NCBI GenBank assembly: GCA_029204045.2
Contig: CM055063.1
Coordinates: 31,420,810 to 31,484,809, forward strand
Length of the DNA stretch: 64,000 bases
Source: Tillandsia leiboldiana
Lineage: Eukaryota > Streptophyta > Magnoliopsida > Poales > Bromeliaceae
Reading direction: 5' to 3'
The notes below the pieces were generated by a model. The model had not been told where the DNA came from. It ran no database searches and was given only the letters and a program-made list of their open reading frames with translations. Positions 60,801 through 64,000 of this stretch are shown in pieces; the first letter of the stretch is position 1; each line of letters starts with the position of its first letter. Position numbers and translations under genes: made by a program.

Positions 60801-63237
60801 CTTGGGAATCCCGACAGGAGTTCGGCGTTAGCACGCCCTGTTCTTGGTGGTTCCACAGAGTACCCCTATCCACGCAGGGGAAAGACCGCCCGCCCGCCGA
60901 CCAAAACAGGCATATTATCGTCAAAAAAATTTTCATAAATTCTGAAAAGTTTAGAGTATTGGAGAATGATGTTTATGAAATTTTATGCCCCCCTGAAATA
61001 GATCCTAACTCAGAGAGCCGACTGCCGTTGTTGAGCTTGGACATATATGTGCCCCGCGATGAGCGGTTTGGGCATCTCAAAATGGCCGATTTCCTCACCT
61101 ACGCTCTTAAGGCAGTAGCTCAAGCTATACTCCCGCTATTGGAGTCCATCAGCAATGCTACACCGCTCGAGTTCGACTCGTTCAACGATGTGCTGAAGCT
61201 GTACGAAGGCGGCATCCCAGTTCCCAACATCCCTTTGTTCGACGAGCTCAGGCAAAAGATCCCCTTCGAGATGCTCAAGGAGTTGCTACGCACCGAAGGC
61301 AACCAGCAGTTGCTGAAGCTCCCCAAGCCACAAGTCATTCAAGGTTGTTGAAAAAATCGATACTAGACTGGATTATTCTGCATATATTGCTATCTACTAA
61401 TGAGGTTTGCTGACAACTAATTTGCAGCTGATGAGTGGGCCTGGCGAACTGATGAAGAATTCACGCGGGAAATGCTTGCTGGAGTGAATCCTGTCATCAT
61501 CAAACGGCTTGATGCGTTTCCCCCGGTCAGCAAACTTGATCCGAGCAAATATGGAAATCAGAACAGCACCATAACAGCAGCCCATATTCAGAGCAACTTG
61601 GATGGATTGACAATAGATCAGGTATGCTTATATATATATATATATATATCTAAACATATGCTATCACTTTTTTGGATATTGTATGTGAGCACTGGAACAG
61701 AACAAATAGAACATTTTCCTTTCTCTTTCTTTTCTGTAGGCATTGAAGGATAACAGATTATTCATCTTGGATCACCATGATACACTAATTCCTTATCTGA
61801 ATCGCATTAATTCTACGGGAAATAAGATTTACGCCTCAAGAACGCTGTTGCTTCTAAAAGATGACTCGACTCTCAAGCCATTAGCAATTGAGCTCAGCTT
61901 GCTCAATCCGGCCGGAGAACAATACGGTGCCGTCAGCAATGTGTACACACCATCAGAAAACGGCGTTGAAGGAGCCATCTGGCAGCTCGCAAAAGCCTAT
62001 GCCACAGTGAATGACTCCGGCGTCCACCAGCTCATTAGCCACTGGTTGACGCTCTGCTTTCTTCTTCTGATCGTTTAACCGCCATCATAATCTAGTTACT
62101 TAGTCATTAGTTTGCATTGCAGGTTGAACACCCATGCGACGATGGAACCATTTGTTATTGCGACGAACCGACAGCTAAGCGCGCTTCACCCAATCTACAA
62201 ACTCCTAAGCCCGCACTATCGCGACACGATGAATATCAATGCCTTGGCCCGCCAGATTCTCATCAATGCTGGAGGAATCCTTGAATTGACCGTCTTCCCC
62301 TCCAAGTATGCCATGGAGATGTCTTCCTTTGTCTACAAAAGCTGGAACTTCATGGAGGAAGCTCTCCCTGCTGACCTCATCAAGAGGTAACAACAAAACT
62401 TAACAGTTGTGATGTTACTAGATCTAGATCTTCCTAAACAAGCCAACGAATAAATTAAATACAATTATTATTCTTTTCCGCAGAGGAATTCTGGTAGGCG
62501 ACCCCGAGCACCCCGACAAGCAGCAACTACTGATCAAGGACTATCCTTATGCGGTCGACGGAATCGCAATTTGGAATGCGATCAAGACTTGGGTGGCTGA
62601 CTATTGCTCCATTTACTACCCGAGCGATGCAGCGGTCCAAGCCGACGCCGAGCTGCAGGCATGGTGGAAGGAAGTGCGCGATGTGGGGCACGGCGACAAA
62701 AAGGATGAGCCCTGGTGGCCCAAGATGCAGGCGGTCTCTGAACTGATCCATGCATGCACCACCATCATCTGGGTCGCGTCCGCACTCCACGCGGCCGTCA
62801 ACTTTGGGCAGTATCCTTACGCAGGATATCTGCCCGACCGTCCCACTATCAGCCGGCGCTTCATGCCGGAGCCCGGGTCGGCGGATTACGATGAGCTGAA
62901 GACGAATCCGGATAAGGTGTTCCTGCGGACTATCACCAGCGAGCTGCAGACGATTCTCGGCGTATCGTTGATCGAAATTCTGTCGACACACTCGTCTGAT
63001 GAAGTGTACTTAGGCCAGCGAGACACGCCAGATTGGACCGCCGACCAGAGCGCGCTGCAGGCGTTCGACCGGTTCAAGGCGGTGCTGGCGCAGATCGAGG
63101 CGGACATCATCAAGCGAAACGGCGATCCGAGCCTGAAGAACCGGAACGGACCGGTGAAGATGCCGTACACACTGCTTTACCCGACCGGTACGGTCGGGAT
63201 CACGGCGAAGGGAATTCCGAACAGTGTGTCTATTTAA
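48683..63237 (+). CDS. LOX: 9-lipoxygenase (LOX1-type), complete, 8 exons
   Basis: It adds O2 to linoleic or linolenic acid to give hydroperoxides, the first step of oxylipin synthesis. Exons: 48683-48881, 50204-50493, 60666-60909, 61002-61343, 61428-61621, 61740-62044, 62123-62386, 62484-63237. The total is 2,592 nt, 863 residues, normal for the family. An N-terminal PLAT/LH2 domain (about 15-165) precedes the catalytic domain. Iron ligands are His524, His529, His715, Asn719 and the C-terminal Ile863 (NSVSI end). Ala567 in NALARQ predicts S stereochemistry. Thr581-Val582 sits where 13-LOXs carry a bulky Phe, so 9-specificity is likely. No transit peptide is seen, so a cytosolic enzyme is expected. 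The start is supported by the family-typical KGTVVLMRKNVLDFNDF segment that follows. All junctions keep frame. Oddities: a 10.2-kb intron 2 and a GC-AG intron 3. Confidence 0.95.
48938..49188. mobile_element. Foldback MITE A (251 bp)
   Basis: Arms of about 96 bp starting GAGTTGGGCTGGAATGC are complementary with a single mismatch, around a pyrimidine-rich centre. It is bounded by (TA)n on both sides. It is non-coding. Confidence 0.88.
49225..49475. mobile_element. Foldback MITE B (251 bp)
   Basis: Same family, same length and same ends as MITE A, with more arm mismatches, so it is an older copy. It is bounded by (TA)n runs 49189-49224 and 49476-49517. Confidence 0.86.
50204..50493 (+). CDS. 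LOX: LOX exon 2
   Basis: Acceptor TGCGTAG|AT; donor AAC|GTAAGT is an ideal 5' splice site. It encodes the rest of the PLAT domain through CNSWVYP and FFANN. Confidence 0.93.
50973..51653. mobile_element. Tourist-like (PIF/Harbinger) element, 681 bp
   Basis: Imperfect terminal inverted repeats GGTCCGTTTG and CCAAACGGGGCC are flanked by TTA on both sides (50970-50972 and 51654-51656), the target typical of PIF/Harbinger. It has no transposase. Confidence 0.65.
53557..53725. mobile_element. Small foldback element I
   Basis: Nested palindromes: GATGGAGATC region, CATCACTTCGAAGTGATG centre and GTGTACATC outer part. Ends are approximate. Related to element J. Confidence 0.6.
55270..55428. mobile_element. 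Small foldback element J
   Basis: Concentric inverted repeats with CACCCCACCTTATCC and GGTCATTTGAAGTGACC, starting AATGCTATGTATACACC, much like the start of element I (AATGCTATCTTTACACC). Ends are approximate. Confidence 0.65.
55840..55910. repeat. (TA)n microsatellite
   Basis: About 35 units, directly abutting MITE C. Confidence 0.97.
55911..56150. mobile_element. Foldback MITE C (240 bp)
   Basis: Arms GAATTAGGCTAGAATACTAT and ATAGTATTCTAGCCGGACTC are near-complementary. The inner arms around ATGCGGTTGGGATTATAG also pair. It is flanked by (TA)n. Confidence 0.82.
56171..56384. mobile_element. Foldback-like element D
   Basis: It begins GTCCAGCTACTGTGCTTATA after a TA run. The inner arms (CTTGTAAGTTTTCTACCGTT and TGGTAAAAAACTCACAAG) pair. 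The right end is approximate. Confidence 0.6.
56392..56915. mobile_element. Long foldback element E (about 520 bp)
   Basis: The left arm (GTGCTTCTAAGTTATTTTCG, then ATTCAACGATTGG) pairs over more than 100 bp with the right arm (CCGATCGTCGAATC, then AACTTATAAGCAC). It is followed by (TA)n 56917-56969. Confidence 0.72.
56970..57510. mobile_element. Long foldback element F (about 540 bp)
   Basis: It starts GTGCGGCTGATATACTTTTA. The arms pair across GACGATTGGTTTCGTTAGAC and the complementary GCGATCGTCGATTC region. It is related to E by shared arm sequence. Confidence 0.72.
57511..57586. repeat. (TC)n then (TA)n compound microsatellite
   Basis: About 17 TC units followed by about 20 TA units. 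Confidence 0.95.
57587..57816. mobile_element. Foldback MITE G1 (230 bp)
   Basis: Ends GGGCTACTATACTCTTATGA and CTCATAAGAGTATAGTAGCC are complementary. The inner arms around GTGCGGTTAGAATGATAG also pair. It is flanked by (TA)n. Its internal arms resemble MITE C. Confidence 0.82.
57849..58071. mobile_element. Foldback MITE H (about 223 bp)
   Basis: Starts GTCCGGCTACTATACTATTA; ends TACTATTAATAATATTCCAA. It is flanked by (TA)n 57817-57848 and 58072-58096. Confidence 0.72.
60629..60655. repeat. (GTT)n microsatellite at the intron 2 acceptor
   Basis: About nine GTT units sit just upstream of the TTTGACAG acceptor and take the place of the usual polypyrimidine tract. Confidence 0.85.
60666..60909 (+). 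CDS. LOX: LOX exon 3
   Basis: Acceptor TTTGACAG follows a (GTT)n run at about 60629-60655. The exon encodes TYFRANTPAPMLPYR through GGSTEYPYPRRGK and RPPTKT. It ends with G before a GC donor. Confidence 0.92.
60910..61001 (+). other. LOX intron 3, GC-AG type (92 bp)
   Basis: The only junction that restores the conserved PPTKT-DP sequence and phase is ACAG|GCATAT ... AAATAG|ATCC. There is no GT near the exon end that would keep frame. GC donors occur in a small share of plant introns. Confidence 0.85.
61002..61343 (+). CDS. LOX: LOX exon 4
   Basis: It encodes DPNSESR through IYVPRDERFGHLKM and the KELLRTEG segment to VIQ. Acceptor GAAATAG; donor AAG|GTTGTT. Confidence 0.93.
61428..61621 (+). 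CDS. LOX: LOX exon 5
   Basis: It encodes ADEWAWRTDEEF and AGVNPVIIKRL to LTIDQ. Acceptor TTTGCAG with a CTAAT branch-like site; donor CAG|GTATGC. Confidence 0.95.
61740..62044 (+). CDS. LOX: LOX exon 6
   Basis: It encodes ALKDNRLFILDHHD to HQLISHW, ending inside the Trp codon just after iron ligand His524. Acceptor TTCTGTAG; donor TG|GTTGAC. Confidence 0.95.
62123..62386 (+). CDS. LOX: LOX exon 7
   Basis: It completes Trp525, then LNTHA with iron ligand His529, the NALARQ site and TVFPSKY, ending within the Arg codon of LIKR. Acceptor CATTGCAG; donor AGAG|GTAACA. Confidence 0.95.
62484..63237 (+). CDS. LOX: LOX exon 8
   Basis: It encodes the C-terminal 251 residues with SALHAAVNFGQYPY (ligands His715 and Asn719), EILSTHSSDEVYLGQR and the terminal NSVSI; stop TAA at 63235-63237. 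Confidence 0.96.
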
Positions 63238-63531
63238 AATCTATGTGTTATCGTAACAACGGTCTCACCAAAAATTACCTCATATTTAGATGGGGCATGA
63301 AATAAATTACACAACTAGTGAGTGTTTGTTTCACCTAATGTGTGCTGTAGGGTTCGAATTGGGTGCAATCCCGCGCTAGAATTCTCTATGCAAGGGATTG
63401 ATCTTATTCCTGGATTTTAGTAAAATTAATCAACGGAATCGATCCCGTTGCTGCGTTTCAGCATAAATTAGCGGCCGGATGGACTTCGTCCGTATGTACA
63501 GAATTCTGCTGAAGCAAAACGATCAAAAAAT

Positions 63532-63605
<74 letters not shown>

Positions 63606-64000
63606 ATAAAGAAATTAACTTGGTTTGGTCATCAATCTATGTTCATACACAAAAATAAAGCAAAATTTGTTATTAATATTAAAAATAAAATACAAAAATA
63701 ATTTTGTGAAAAAAAATCAAGCGCACCTCTTTGCTTCTCGGATCTCCTACCCAATGTGAAACGCCGCATTTGCTACAACAAAGTTCTCGAATATACCACC
63801 TCTCTCGTACATACCACCTAACAACACCTTAGTTTTAATTAAAATAACTTAATTAACAATGGCGCAGCATTATGGGTGTAACGTGGTCCGTGCCGGGCAC
63901 GCACAATCCACATTCATTCAGATTGAAACGGGCCGGGGGCCAGCCTAGCCTGGCCCGACCCCTAAATCAGGTCATGCCTTGCTCAGTCGGAATTCTTGGA
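63238..64000 (+). other. LOX 3' UTR and downstream flank
   Basis: AATAAA at 63301-63306, 64 nt after the stop, is a likely polyadenylation signal. Then come AT-rich sequence, a (TA)n run (63534-63602) and, at 63890-63970, a GC-rich stretch with GGGCCGGG and GCCCGACC that I cannot assign. No further gene is seen. Confidence 0.65.
63534..63602. repeat. (TA)n microsatellite
   Basis: About 34 units downstream of the LOX polyadenylation signal. Confidence 0.97.

Overview
This is a window of plant nuclear DNA. The grounds are spliced exons with GT-AG introns, plant chromovirus-type Ty3/gypsy elements primed by initiator tRNA-Met, G-box-rich LTR promoters, foldback MITEs and long (TA)n microsatellites. 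The one host gene, a 9-lipoxygenase, is closest in residues and C-terminus to grass and other monocot LOX1-type proteins. I infer a monocot; pineapple (Ananas) is a guess from the (TA)n-rich foldback style, not a demonstration. I see no bacterial features, rRNA, tRNA or CRISPR.

Positions 1-40222 are a nest of LTR retrotransposons whose boundaries can be read from TG...CA ends and target-site duplications (TSDs). The outermost element (Y, minus strand) has its 3' LTR at 1-1578 (cut by the window edge), a decayed interior at 1579-10304 and its 5' LTR spread over 10305-40219. Y's interior carries LTR remnant V (2544-9120), which holds solo LTR W (2757-7068, TSD CTATG). Y's right LTR holds solo LTR Z (10721-14535) and element X (17429-39983, TSD TAGGA, minus strand). 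X is a deletion derivative with only about 480 bp of interior. X's left LTR was in turn hit by a full-length plus-strand gypsy element, G (19094-29747, TSD GACTG, LTRs of about 3.0 kb), and by a 5.0-kb LTR-only element, S (30688-35697, TSD ATTGG). X's right LTR carries a further insert of about 0.85 kb. The undisturbed partner LTR preserves the empty target site for G, S and X.

Element G holds gag, protease remnant, RT, RNase H, integrase and chromodomain sequence, but every part except the long RT-RNase H-integrase stretch is broken. Its two LTRs nevertheless differ at only about 20 positions by eye. It is a young insertion of a defective element, most simply explained by mobilisation in trans.

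Positions 40223-45477 hold the 3' end of a Copia element with a broken env-like ORF and a 1,236-bp LTR, two LTR pieces in opposite orientation, and a small TRIM-type element with two 153-bp LTRs. From 45478 to 48371 the DNA is AT-rich and non-coding.

Positions 48372-63306 hold the only intact gene I can support: a complete eight-exon lipoxygenase (863 codons) with a TATA box, a 5' UTR made largely of (AT)n and (GA)n, all five iron ligands, and residues typical of 9S specificity. Intron 2 is 10.2 kb and is full of foldback MITEs alternating with (TA)n runs. Intron 3 is a GC-AG intron. The last 700 bases hold a polyadenylation signal, another (TA)n run and unassigned AT-rich sequence.
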